Positions 54,706-63,466 of a stretch of 64,000 bases of DNA are shown one piece after another; within the stretch, counting starts at the first letter, position 1; every line of letters begins with the position of its first letter. This stretch comes from an uncultured Saprospiraceae bacterium (GTDB lineage: Bacteria > Bacteroidota > Bacteroidia > Chitinophagales > Saprospiraceae). The DNA is taken from assembly GCA_937921775.1 (NCBI GenBank), contig CAKZUK010000102.1:1-64000 (forward strand), given 5' to 3'. The translations under genes were made by a program, and so were the position numbers. Under the pieces are notes generated by a model, which saw only the letters and a list, made by a program, of their open reading frames with translations, had not been told where the DNA came from and ran no database searches.

Positions 54706-54866
54706 AGTGACGGGATAAAATTATTTGATGTTTTACTATTTTTCTAAATTTACAAAGCGTTTGACCGATAGGGAATAAGCTTGTGAATTTATAAAAATGT
54801 CAAAAGGAAAAGATCAAATAATTCCGTCAAACTATCAAGATGACGGGATAAAATAATTCCGTCAAA
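54706..54866 (+). repeat. Dispersed palindromic repeat, family A, with adjacent miniature copy
   Basis: A full 122-base element (54708-54829) starts TGACGGGATAAAATTATTTG and ends AATAATTCCGTCA; nested inner arms (AAATTTACAAAGC/GCTTGTGAATTT) let the whole fold on itself. Eleven bases later (54841-54864) TGACGGGATAAAATAATTCC continues to GTCA: the two ends joined with the centre removed. The 54449-54929 gap has no gene. Confidence 0.65.
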
Positions 54867-54929
54867 CTACACAATTATTCAATGAAGTATTTTCAAAAGC
54901 ACATCTCTCTTATAACTTAAAAATCAATC

Positions 54930-56879
54930 ATGAAAAAATCAATCTTAGTATTTGCATTCGCAATGTTTCTACATCTAAGCTTTCTGTCTGCACAGAACTG
55001 CCAGATGATGCCAGCGCATCCACAAGCTGGAGAGCGCATTAGCATCAAGTATGATCCGGCTGGCACTGACTTGGAAGGAATGGATGTATTTGCAGTAGCA
55101 TACGTTCTTGAACTTGGTGAGACCCCAAAGGCGCATGACGTAGCTATGGCGAAGTCTGACAATGGATATACCGCCAGTTTTCAAACTCCTGCCAATGCGC
55201 AAGCAGTATTTGTCAAATTCGAAAACGAAGACGGTGATAAGGTAGACAAAAATAATGGTGATGGTTACCATACTAAAATATACAAGGATGGTAAAGCTGT
55301 GAAAAATGCACATGCTGCTTCATCAGCAATCTATGGCGAGTACGCTGGATTATTTGGCATAAAGGCCAATGGTGCTAAAGCTGCTGAATCATTAGAATCA
55401 GAAATGACAAAGCCTTCTGATCGTTTTAGTATGGACTATCTCAGTTACTATGCCAACACAGTAAGATTGAATAAAGACGAAAAAGGCAAAGCTACAATTA
55501 TTGAACATCTGAATTCAACACTAGCAAAAGGAAAATTATCTGAAAAGGATATGTCTAAGCTTGCTGGCGTTGCACGTTCATTGAAAGATCAGGATTTATA
55601 CAAATCCATCAATGAAAAAATCAAAACCGATTTTCCGAAAGGTAAAATGGCTGTTTCAGAAAAATATGCTGGATTCCGAAAACTAGAAACACTGGATGAA
55701 AAAATAGCGATGTATAAAGAAGCAAAATCACTGTATGGTACGAATAAAGATCATAAAAGAATGATTGAGAATATGGCAAGCGGTATTGCTAGTGCTTACG
55801 GAAAGAAAGGCGACTTGAAAAATATGTATGCTTATGCTGAACAAGTATCAAGCAAAAGCAGTCAGGCTGGCATTTACAATAATATTGCTTGGGGATGCTC
55901 TGGCGAAAGTATTGAAGGTGAAGGACACCATATTAAAGAAGGTGCGGCAATGTCTTTGAAAAGTTTGCAATTAATCGAAGAAGAAATGGAAGTTCAGGAC
56001 GGTAAAATGGATGCTTACTCTGCTAGACAATGGAAACGCAACATGAAGTACTCTTTCGCTATGTACAGCGACACCTACGCATTGCTAGCTTACAAAACGG
56101 GCGATGTAAAAAGTGCACTTAAATACCAGAAAGTTGCCTGCGAAACTAGCGACATGGGCGATGCTACAATGAACTCACGATATGCTGTTTTTATGGAAAA
56201 AGATAAAGGGGCAAAAGAAACGATGAGCTTCCTAGAAAACATGATCACAGAAGGAAAAGCAAACGCTGCGATGAAGCAGCAATTTTCCAGACTCTTCAAA
56301 GCAAATGTTTCTGTTGATCAAGCTTCAGAGATGTACTTGGCTAGACTAGAGGAAAATGCTAAAGCACATAAGATCGAAGAGATCAAAGAAGAAATGATGA
56401 ATATGAAGGCACCAAGCTTCGCACTTAAGAATCTAAAAGGAGAAGAGGTAAGCTTGGAAAGTCTGAAAGGAAAAGTAGTCGTAGTTGACTTTTGGGCAAC
56501 TTGGTGTGGACCTTGTAAAGCATCTTTCCCAGGCATGCAAAAAGCAGTTACAAAATACGATAAGGCAGAAGATGTAGCTTTTGTATTTATTGATACTTGG
56601 GAAAGCGCAAAAAGCAAAGAAGAAAATGCTCAAAAATTTATCGACGGAAAAGGTTACACCTTCAACGTATTAATGGACAACGATAATAAGATGGTTTCTG
56701 ATTACGAAGTGAGTGGTATTCCTACTAAATTCATTCTGGATAAAGAAGGAAATATTCGCTTCAGAAGCTCTGGCTTCAATGGAAATGATGATGCTCTGGT
56801 GGATGAAATTTCTATTGTTGTAGAGATACTTCGCGGCGGTGATAGCGGCAATGGTCGCACTACCGGTGCTCAGCCTTAG
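54930..56879 (+). CDS. TlpA-like thioredoxin-fold lipo/periplasmic protein
   Basis: The 649-residue protein has a signal peptide (ends near LSFLSAQNC). The N-terminal region is beta-sandwich-like (residues about 20-125), and a long helical part (about 130-490) is rich in Lys, Glu and Ala. The C-terminal ~140 residues form a TlpA/AhpC-type thioredoxin domain with the redox motif FWATWCGPCKASFPGM and the cis-Pro segment SGIPTKFILD. Such Bacteroidota proteins are thought to reduce or isomerise disulfides of envelope proteins. The large helical insert makes it longer than simple TlpA. It is not linked to a cytochrome maturation gene here. Confidence 0.88.
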   Translation: MKKSILVFAFAMFLHLSFLSAQNCQMMPAHPQAGERISIKYDPAGTDLEGMDVFAVAYVLELGETPKAHDVAMAKSDNGYTASFQTPANAQAVFVKFENEDGDKVDKNNGDGYHTKIYKDGKAVKNAHAASSAIYGEYAGLFGIKANGAKAAESLESEMTKPSDRFSMDYLSYYANTVRLNKDEKGKATIIEHLNSTLAKGKLSEKDMSKLAGVARSLKDQDLYKSINEKIKTDFPKGKMAVSEKYAGFRKLETLDEKIAMYKEAKSLYGTNKDHKRMIENMASGIASAYGKKGDLKNMYAYAEQVSSKSSQAGIYNNIAWGCSGESIEGEGHHIKEGAAMSLKSLQLIEEEMEVQDGKMDAYSARQWKRNMKYSFAMYSDTYALLAYKTGDVKSALKYQKVACETSDMGDATMNSRYAVFMEKDKGAKETMSFLENMITEGKANAAMKQQFSRLFKANVSVDQASEMYLARLEENAKAHKIEEIKEEMMNMKAPSFALKNLKGEEVSLESLKGKVVVVDFWATWCGPCKASFPGMQKAVTKYDKAEDVAFVFIDTWESAKSKEENAQKFIDGKGYTFNVLMDNDNKMVSDYEVSGIPTKFILDKEGNIRFRSSGFNGNDDALVDEISIVVEILRGGDSGNGRTTGAQP

Positions 56880-56941
56880 TCTATTATTAGACCTACTTAG
56901 ATAAACACATAGGACAGAACAGATTTGCCAAAAAAAAGAAA

Positions 56942-57188
56942 TACCAACTCCGAATAATCGAAGTTGGTACTCAAACCCAATTTAACCTAGTTAGTATGAT
57001 ATTTCGACAGCTTTGTTTCCCTTGAAATTAAGCTGAAAAAAGTAATTTGAAAAAAGGCTCCAGAGATTTGCCCATCTTTGGAGCCTTGAACTGTATGAAA
57101 CGATAAAAAATCAATTTTGCTTTTGTACTTCTAATTCTATAAATTAGATTTTCAAATAAGGATCCCAAACAATTAGCCTGGGAGCCTT
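56942..57188 (+). terminator. Series of three hairpins after the thioredoxin-like gene
   Basis: Three stem-loops follow one another: 56942-56969 (TACCAACTCCGA/TCGAAGTTGGTA), 57054-57087 (AAGGCTCCAGAGAT/ATCTTTGGAGCCTT) and 57158-57188 (AAGGATCCCA/TGGGAGCCTT). The second and third share the arm GGAGCCTT, 101 bases apart, and each is followed by GAAACGATAAA, so they look like a tandem duplication. They probably terminate the upstream transcript. No gene lies in 56880-57373. Confidence 0.55.
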
Positions 57189-57373
57189 AATATGAAATAT
57201 GTGAAACGATAAATCTTTATTTAATAATTAATGTTTTGTTGTTGTTTGATATCATAAAAGTAATGCACCTTTGTAACATTATTTCGCTCAATTGAAATTA
57301 AAATGTTATCCTGAGTGAAGAAGATTACTACTTAATACATTGATTACTAGAGACTTAAATTTTTATTTTTGTT

Positions 57374-58906
57374 ATGCCTATCTCACAAACAGACTCTTTA
57401 TTTCAACTCATTAAATCTCTAACGAAAGGGGAGAAGCGGAATTTTCGGCTTTATGCCAAACGAAATCATAACGCTGAGTCCTTAAAATTCATTGATCTGT
57501 TTGATATTTTTGATAAACAAACGGAAGGTAATGACGATGTTATCTTTTCAAAATTGAAAGGAGTTACTAAAGTTCAGTACTCTAACCTGAAAAGACATTT
57601 GTATAGTCAAATCATTACAAGTCTTCGGATTATCCATAAAGCAAAACGAGCAAACATTCAAGTGAGAGAATATGTTGACTTTGCATATATTCTTTATGGA
57701 AAAGGTTTGTTTTTGCAAGCGCTTAAAATTTTGCAAATGGCCAAAAGGGATGCCACTAAGCATCATCTGAACTTGTTGATACTGACAATTGTTGAATTTG
57801 AAAAGTTAATTGAAACTAGACACATTACACGGAGTGGAGAAGATAAGGCTCAGCTATTAGTGGAAGAATCTACTCGATTAACCAATACGATTTCGGATGC
57901 GGTATACCTCAGTAATCTTCGTGCTGAGCTACACACCATGTATCTTAAAGATGGACATAGTCAGAGTGACAAAGATCGTGAAATGCTGAAAAAGTATTTC
58001 AATGAGAAAACTCGGGCAGTTAGTGGTAAGTCTCTAGGAGTTATGGAGCAGATCTATCTCTATCAGTCGCACGTATGGTTTAATTATATTCAAATGGATT
58101 TTGAATCTTGTCGTGAATATGCTGAACGATGGGTCCAATTACTAAAAGATAATCCTGAAATGATTCAACGTGATGTCGACCTTTTTATGAGGGGATATCA
58201 CTATGTGCTTACAGCAACTTATCACCTCAAGGACGTGGAAAGCATGACTAAAAATTTGGCAGAACTCGAAAAGTTTAGATATGCATCATATAAAAAATTG
58301 AACTCTAATTCTCAAATCATTTCCTTCCTTTACGTTCATACTGGTCGTTTGAATAACGTGATCATTAGAGGGAATTTTGAGGAAGGTCTCGATCTCATTC
58401 CAAGAACGACAAGACGAATTAATAAATATAGACTCAAGTTGGATGACCACCGCGTCCTCATGTTTTATTTCAAAATTGCTTGGATTTATTTTGGAGCAGG
58501 AAAGGTTGATCGCGCGATTTTCTATCTGAATAAAATTGTCAATAAAGACATGTTGCATCTCCGCAATGATTTGCAGTTTTATTCCAGACTGATGTTTTTG
58601 ATGTGCCACTATGAGTTGGAGAATTTTGATACAATGACTTATCTACTCAAATCCTTCCAGCCATTTTTCAATCGATTAAAAGGTAGTTCTACAACGGAAT
58701 TACAATTGATCAACCTCTTCAAGTTGCTTGCTAAAAAGCCACCACATGAGCATCGCGAAATCATGACCAATGCAATAGGAGAATTGGACTTACTCAGAAA
58801 GGATCCATTCCTGAAAAATGCCTTTGTTTATCTTGACGTAATTAGTTGGTTAAAGAGCAAGGTGACTCGTCTTTCTTTGAGCGAGGTCGTCGCAGATTTG
58901 TTGTAA
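57374..58906 (+). CDS. Helical-repeat (TPR-like) protein of unknown function
   Basis: The 510-residue protein has no signal peptide or membrane segment and appears cytoplasmic. The N-terminus LIKSLTKGEKRNFRLYAK is followed almost entirely by paired amphipathic helices. Alanine/aromatic positions (e.g. KGLFLQALKILQMAKRDA and YFGAGKVDRAIFYLNKIV) resemble TPR units without the full consensus. I recall related uncharacterised proteins in Bacteroidota that share the KGEKRNF-type start. It probably acts as a protein-binding scaffold, but this is inferred only from the repeat type. It converges with the PliI-like lipoprotein gene, 15 bases apart. Confidence 0.75.
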   Translation: MPISQTDSLFQLIKSLTKGEKRNFRLYAKRNHNAESLKFIDLFDIFDKQTEGNDDVIFSKLKGVTKVQYSNLKRHLYSQIITSLRIIHKAKRANIQVREYVDFAYILYGKGLFLQALKILQMAKRDATKHHLNLLILTIVEFEKLIETRHITRSGEDKAQLLVEESTRLTNTISDAVYLSNLRAELHTMYLKDGHSQSDKDREMLKKYFNEKTRAVSGKSLGVMEQIYLYQSHVWFNYIQMDFESCREYAERWVQLLKDNPEMIQRDVDLFMRGYHYVLTATYHLKDVESMTKNLAELEKFRYASYKKLNSNSQIISFLYVHTGRLNNVIIRGNFEEGLDLIPRTTRRINKYRLKLDDHRVLMFYFKIAWIYFGAGKVDRAIFYLNKIVNKDMLHLRNDLQFYSRLMFLMCHYELENFDTMTYLLKSFQPFFNRLKGSSTTELQLINLFKLLAKKPPHEHREIMTNAIGELDLLRKDPFLKNAFVYLDVISWLKSKVTRLSLSEVVADLL

Positions 58907-58921
58907 TTTTTGAAGGCCCCT

Positions 58922-59884
58922 TTAATGATCACTAACCTTCTCCACTTCAAAGAAAGAAGGATTACTTCCTTTAACTAGTTGGTATAATACCTCACGGGTT
59001 TTATTTGTAAGTTTCCCGTCAGCTGTATGTACAGGAAATTCCTGTATCAGCTTATTGTCTTTTAAGCTAAATTTATCCTGTCCCATATATCCTTCACTAA
59101 TCTGATCTGACTCAAAAGTATTTGGGTATTCTACTAGCGACATGGTCTTACCTTCATTTACAGAATAGGCGAGTACAGTACCCGTTTTTTTACTTTTACC
59201 TAAGTCAATAAAAAGTAACAATTCTGGCCAAGCATCACCATTCAAATCAGCAACTTGCGCCTCCGTAATAAAACCTTTAATTTCGGTCATTATTTTTTGA
59301 TTATCCTCAGTCAGACCAGAGGCTTGAATGAGCAGTGAATTACTCGAGCCGGTACTTCCAGCTTGAATCTTAAAGCTAATCCCGTTCATCGAAAGTTTCT
59401 TAACGAAACCACCTTCCAGCAATTGAGCGTCATCTAATGGCTCTGTCAGCTTAGTATAAGTTCCAGCGATACTTTTCCCTTCCACACAAAAACTTTCTAA
59501 AAAGGAAGCTTCGTTTTCTGCAGCCCCGCTAATACGCACTTGGTTTTTATCAAAAGAAAAAAGAATACTATTTTTTAAAAAGGAAGCTTCCAAGCTATTA
59601 GCGTCTTTTACGCTAGCAGTTGAAGCATAGGTACAAGTCGCTGCTTTATCATTGTCGACCCTAGAGCGAATGTTCATCTGAGCCTGATGATCGTTGATTG
59701 GTATGATAGATAGCGAACTCCAGTCTGATCCATCATCACGAGTCGTGTAGCCTTCACTTACGTAAATACCATTCATACTACTTAATGATTTGCTAAAATC
59801 TGTACTGCCAGAATTAGCCACATCTCCACAGCTTTGAAGGATGAGAATTAATGTAATACATGTAAAACAGAATTTGAAAGTCAT
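58922..59884 (-). CDS. Lipoprotein with PliI-like lysozyme-inhibitor domain
   Basis: The 320-residue protein has a lipoprotein signal (ILQSCGD, cysteine at about residue 19). The first half (to about residue 170) is a beta-rich domain with three Cys and no known family. The second half (about 180-320) resembles the periplasmic inhibitor of I-type (invertebrate) lysozyme, with NSLLIQASGLTEDN, AQVADLNGDAWPELLLFI, GYMGQDKFSLKDNKLIQEFP and LYQLVKGSNPSFFEVEKV. These match my memory of the PliI pattern. If real, it would protect peptidoglycan against animal lysozymes or bind another glycan. It follows the helicase gene, with a terminator between. Confidence 0.68.
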   Translation of the reverse strand: MTFKFCFTCITLILILQSCGDVANSGSTDFSKSLSSMNGIYVSEGYTTRDDGSDWSSLSIIPINDHQAQMNIRSRVDNDKAATCTYASTASVKDANSLEASFLKNSILFSFDKNQVRISGAAENEASFLESFCVEGKSIAGTYTKLTEPLDDAQLLEGGFVKKLSMNGISFKIQAGSTGSSNSLLIQASGLTEDNQKIMTEIKGFITEAQVADLNGDAWPELLLFIDLGKSKKTGTVLAYSVNEGKTMSLVEYPNTFESDQISEGYMGQDKFSLKDNKLIQEFPVHTADGKLTNKTREVLYQLVKGSNPSFFEVEKVSDH

Positions 59885-59934
59885 TGCAGGTAGGTTTTGT
59901 TACAAAGGCAAATATAGGAAAAGGCTGGAAATGA

Positions 59935-59973
59935 AATACGCCTGTCTACCACAAATTGGCAAACAGGCGTATT
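59935..59973 (-). terminator. Terminator after the DEAD-box helicase gene
   Basis: AATACGCCTGT and ACAGGCGTATT form an 11-bp perfect stem with a 17-base loop. On the minus strand it lies about 75 bases after the helicase stop and is followed by a short T-containing tail, so it should end that transcript. Confidence 0.7.
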
Positions 59974-60045
59974 ATATAAGGTTTAAAGGTAAAACCGCAA
60001 AAATCTAAATGGAAAATTAGCGGTCACCCTGCTAAGCTAAGGATT

Positions 60046-61650
60046 CTAAAATCGCTTCTTCTTCTTAAAGCTACCTGCACCAGACTTCTTACGTCCACCA
60101 AAGGTTTTTCTTTCCCCGTCTCCGCTACCACTACGGTCGCGATCACCACTGCGATCTCTATCATTACTACGTTCTCTATCTCCTCCTCCTGTACGACGTC
60201 TGCGATCACCATAGCCACGGCCACCGCCGCCGCCACCACCACCGCGACGGAATCCACCGCCGCCGCCGCCACCACGTCGTCTATCACCACCTCTTCCTCT
60301 TGAATCACGGCCTCCACCGCCACGCTGTTCAAAATCATTCAAGTCTTTATCACTACCAGAACCTAACTTGTCTAGTTCGCCAACCAATAACTTCTTGATC
60401 AAAGCTTCTTTAGTAAGTTCCTCAAAAAGTTCGGTTACTTTTGCCAAGACATCGTCATGTATACGTCCCTTGGTTTTTGTATTGACGATACCTTCGCACC
60501 ATCTTTCTATTCGTGATTCCGCGATAGCTTCACTACTTGGAATTCTTACTTTTGTAAATTGAATACCCAACAAACGTTCAAGCGAGTAAATTCGGTAAGT
60601 TTCACGACCACTAATAAAAGTAATTGAAATACCTTTCTTTCCAGCACGAGCAGTACGACCACTACGGTGTGTGTAATATTCGTTTTGATCGGGTAGGGTA
60701 AAGTGAAAAACGTGTGTCAAATCATCTACATCAATTCCACGAGCTGCTACATCCGTTGCAACCAAAACCTTAAGGTCATGTGCTTTGAATCGACGCATTA
60801 CACGGTCACGTTGTGCTTGTGAAAGATCACCATGCAAGGCATCAGCACGATAACCTGCCTTTACTAAATCTTCCGCTAGGTTTTGTGTATCACGCTTAGT
60901 TCGACAAAAAACAACACCACGTAAATCCTGATTCAAATCAATAAAGCGAGTCATCGCTTCCATCTTGTCATGGTTACGTACCAAAACATATTGATGCTCA
61001 ATATTTACATTTACTTCGTTCTTAGTATTCACCTTCACCTCTACAGGCTCGTCCATGTATTTCTTGACGATTCTCTTAATCTCTTTCGCCATAGTTGCTG
61101 AAAACAACCAAGTGATTTTGTCCTCAGATGCATAGCTCAAAATCTCATCAATCTCTTCTTTGAAACCCATGTTGAGCATTTCATCTGCTTCATCCAGAAT
61201 CAACATTTCCAGTTGATCTAGGTTTACAGCTTTACGTTTGATCAAGTCAATAAGACGACCAGGTGTAGCAATGATAACGTGAGTTGGCTTGCGAAGCTCT
61301 TTGATTTGATTGTAAATCGGAGTACCACCATAAACAGGAAGTATATTAACTCTAGATTGGTACTTACTGTACTTGTAAAGTTGGTCAGCAATCTGCTGTC
61401 CAAGTTCACGTGTAGGAGCGAGTACGAGAGCTTGCGTATACTTTTTGGAAGTATCAATTCGCTGAAGTAGCGGTAATCCGAAAGCAGCAGTTTTACCAGT
61501 TCCCGTCTGAGCAAGACCGATAAAATCGGTATCCTCATTGATAAGAGTCGGTATGGCTTGTGTTTGAATGTCACTTGGCTTTTCGAATCCAAGTTCGGAG
61601 ATAGCCTTCAGAATGTCATCTGAGAGGCCCAGTTCTTTAAATGTTGTCAA
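60046..61650 (-). CDS. DEAD-box RNA helicase with Arg/Gly-rich tail
   Basis: The 534-residue protein unwinds RNA duplexes using ATP. All helicase motifs are visible: Q motif FEKPSDIQTQAIP, motif I AQTGTGKTAAFG, Ia PTRELGQQ, Ib TPGRLID, II DEADEM, III SAT, V VATDVAARGIDVDD and VI HRSGRTARAG. Residues about 370-445 form a DbpA/CsdA-like extension. The last ~90 residues are an RGG-type disordered tail (RRGGGGGGGFRRGGG and Arg/Asp/Ser repeats) ending in a basic KKKKRF. Proteins of this type act in ribosome assembly and cold adaptation, and the tail probably binds RNA unspecifically. The 258-base gap upstream could hold a structured leader. Confidence 0.96.
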   Translation of the reverse strand: MTTFKELGLSDDILKAISELGFEKPSDIQTQAIPTLINEDTDFIGLAQTGTGKTAAFGLPLLQRIDTSKKYTQALVLAPTRELGQQIADQLYKYSKYQSRVNILPVYGGTPIYNQIKELRKPTHVIIATPGRLIDLIKRKAVNLDQLEMLILDEADEMLNMGFKEEIDEILSYASEDKITWLFSATMAKEIKRIVKKYMDEPVEVKVNTKNEVNVNIEHQYVLVRNHDKMEAMTRFIDLNQDLRGVVFCRTKRDTQNLAEDLVKAGYRADALHGDLSQAQRDRVMRRFKAHDLKVLVATDVAARGIDVDDLTHVFHFTLPDQNEYYTHRSGRTARAGKKGISITFISGRETYRIYSLERLLGIQFTKVRIPSSEAIAESRIERWCEGIVNTKTKGRIHDDVLAKVTELFEELTKEALIKKLLVGELDKLGSGSDKDLNDFEQRGGGGRDSRGRGGDRRRGGGGGGGFRRGGGGGGGGRGYGDRRRRTGGGDRERSNDRDRSGDRDRSGSGDGERKTFGGRKKSGAGSFKKKKRF

Positions 61651-61908
61651 AATGATAAGTTTATGATTGAAGCTTATTCAACTTCAAAATGTATCCCTGA
61701 CAATTTAATCATTTAAAGCAATTAAAGGTATTGGTTGTTCTAAAACCTGCCCGCCATTTTAGTTGCGGGGAACACTTACTTACAGCGCATGATTTCTGCC
61801 GAAGGACGTAAATTTGAGTGCAAAGGTAAGTTTATTCTATTAAAAAAGTGTCGATTATGGATTCTATTGAAAAATAATAGGTTATTTATGACGATTTAAA
61901 GGTGATTT

Positions 61909-62694
61909 TTACATACGTATATAAAAATATTTGCATAACAAATCATCAAAATCTGTCTTATTTTTTACTTTTTTGCTTTTGACAGCACTGCCTTCTGTTA
62001 TTTTCAGTGTATCTCCAGTCAAGGAAATACGACCTGTGAGTGTCGGTCTTGTAATGATGATCTTTTGAGTAAAATGTGAATCAGGACTGGTCTGCGTATA
62101 ATGACACATTTCTTCAAAGTCTGTATAGTTCATTTTGTCCTTTCTGAAAATGTATTCTGGACTAGCTATCGTATCCTCGTTCGAGATGCCATCAAGAGGC
62201 GCTACCCATTTGCTAACTTGAAGGTGAGTTTCATCATATTGGTCAATTTGGAAATTACCTTTTAGATCATGCTGTATCAAACCCAAGCTCAGGGCTAAAG
62301 GTCCCATTGCAAATGCTCCAAATCCGACATCAGAGAGATATTCATCTTCACCTAACTTTACGAGTACAGCCATATGCGCATGTTCCTTTCCATAACCAGT
62401 AGCTTCCTTGTACACCCGACAAGTAATTAGTTTGGCTTCAAAGCCTAAGGTCAATAACAATTGATAGAATAAGCCATTGAGTTCATAGCAAAATCCACCT
62501 CTTCCATTAGTAATCACTTTCGTGAAAATGCGATTGATATCTAAGCGAATCTCCGTATTATAATGAATGTCTAAATTTTCGAAAGGGATATGTAATAGAT
62601 GTGCTTTTTGTAAAAGACTAAGTGTGTCAAGGTCGACTTTTGGCTTGAGCTTAAATTTTATTCGTTTTAGATAGCTGCTTATATTTATCTCCAT
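61909..62694 (-). CDS. nat: Arylamine N-acetyltransferase
   Basis: NAT transfers acetyl from acetyl-CoA to aromatic amines and hydrazines. I use ATG 62694 (MEINISSYLKRIKFKLKP); the track's longer ORF runs through the aquaporin gene. The 261-residue protein has the full Cys-His-Asp triad: Cys in GRGGFCYELNGLFY, His in EHAHMAVLV and Asp in YLSDVGFGA. The N-terminal HIPFENLDIHY is a family marker. It lies 38 bases downstream of the aquaporin gene on the same strand, probably in one transcript with it and the arsenate-reductase-like gene. Its natural substrate is unknown. Confidence 0.93.
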   Translation of the reverse strand: MEINISSYLKRIKFKLKPKVDLDTLSLLQKAHLLHIPFENLDIHYNTEIRLDINRIFTKVITNGRGGFCYELNGLFYQLLLTLGFEAKLITCRVYKEATGYGKEHAHMAVLVKLGEDEYLSDVGFGAFAMGPLALSLGLIQHDLKGNFQIDQYDETHLQVSKWVAPLDGISNEDTIASPEYIFRKDKMNYTDFEEMCHYTQTSPDSHFTQKIIITRPTLTGRISLTGDTLKITEGSAVKSKKVKNKTDFDDLLCKYFYIRM

Positions 62695-62732
62695 ACTAAT
62701 TCTCGGTTCATAAACTCTAATGAAGTTAAGTC

Positions 62733-63368
62733 TTATTCTCGCAACAGCTTCCAAGTAAAAGTCGCCAACACCGCACCAATAATAGGTGCCGCTATATAAA
62801 GCCACAAACTGGTCAACTCCCCAGAGACCAATGCTGGTCCAATAGATCGAGCAGGGTTCATAGAAGCGCCACAAATAGGTCCCGCAAACATGGCTTCTAG
62901 CAAAACAGTACCACCTACAGCAATAGCAGTATACGGGCTGGTCTCTTTATTTTGGCTAACAAAGAGAATGACTAGCATCAGAAAAAAAGTAAGTATTATC
63001 TCCAAAACAAAAGACTGCATTTCAGAACCTTGGGGAAGTGTGGCGCCAAGGTTGGGGTGAGAAGGAAAAAGAAATTTCAGGGTAGCTGCTGCTAGAATCG
63101 CTCCTGCTAATTGTGCAATGATGTAAGGCATTAAATCTGATTTCTTAAATCGATCGGTCAGCGCAAAGCCAATGGTCACTGCTGGATTAATATGAGCGCC
63201 AGATAAACTACCAAATGAGAAAATCATTGCCATGACGATAAGCCCGAAGGTAATCGCGATTCCAACGTGACCCATAGAGCCATTTGTCAAGTCATTAATA
63301 ACTACAGCACCAGGACCACAAAATATGAGGGCATAGGTTCCGAGGGCTTCTGCAACATATCTTTTCAT
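62733..63368 (-). CDS. MIP family channel (aquaporin / aquaglyceroporin-like)
   Basis: The 211-residue protein has six membrane helices and both NPA half-helix motifs: GAHINPAVTIG at about residue 60 and GASMNPARSIGPAL at about residue 170. The Arg after the second NPA is the conserved selectivity-filter residue. Such channels move water, glycerol or small neutral solutes; in several bacteria an aquaporin in an ars cluster (AqpS) exports arsenite as As(OH)3. That role is suggested here by the neighbouring arsenate-reductase-like gene, 98 bases upstream, but cannot be read from the channel itself. Confidence 0.93.
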   Translation of the reverse strand: MKRYVAEALGTYALIFCGPGAVVINDLTNGSMGHVGIAITFGLIVMAMIFSFGSLSGAHINPAVTIGFALTDRFKKSDLMPYIIAQLAGAILAAATLKFLFPSHPNLGATLPQGSEMQSFVLEIILTFFLMLVILFVSQNKETSPYTAIAVGGTVLLEAMFAGPICGASMNPARSIGPALVSGELTSLWLYIAAPIIGAVLATFTWKLLRE

Positions 63369-63385
63369 GTCTTTTATTTAAATTT

Positions 63386-63457
63386 GAGTCTTCTTGAAGG
63401 TTTTACTATAAAATTAAACGAAGGTTCGAAGTTATTGAAAAAACTTCAAGAAGACTC
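63386..63457 (-). terminator. Inverted repeat between the reductase-like and aquaporin genes
   Basis: GAGTCTTCTTGAAG and its exact complement CTTCAAGAAGACTC lie 44 bases apart, starting just after the reductase-like gene's stop codon and ending about 18 bases before the aquaporin start on the minus strand. It may be a partial terminator or attenuator, or a regulator site. I cannot tell which. Confidence 0.4.
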
Positions 63458-63466
63458 ATGTGTTTG

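Noticed and set aside
60024-60338. Val/Ala-rich 104-residue minus-strand ORF
   Set aside because: It is an alternative frame of the Gly/Arg repeat tail of the helicase.
62695-62874. N-terminal extension of the arylamine N-acetyltransferase ORF
   Set aside because: These 60 codons lie mostly within the aquaporin gene in another frame; the NAT family begins at the Met encoded at 62694.
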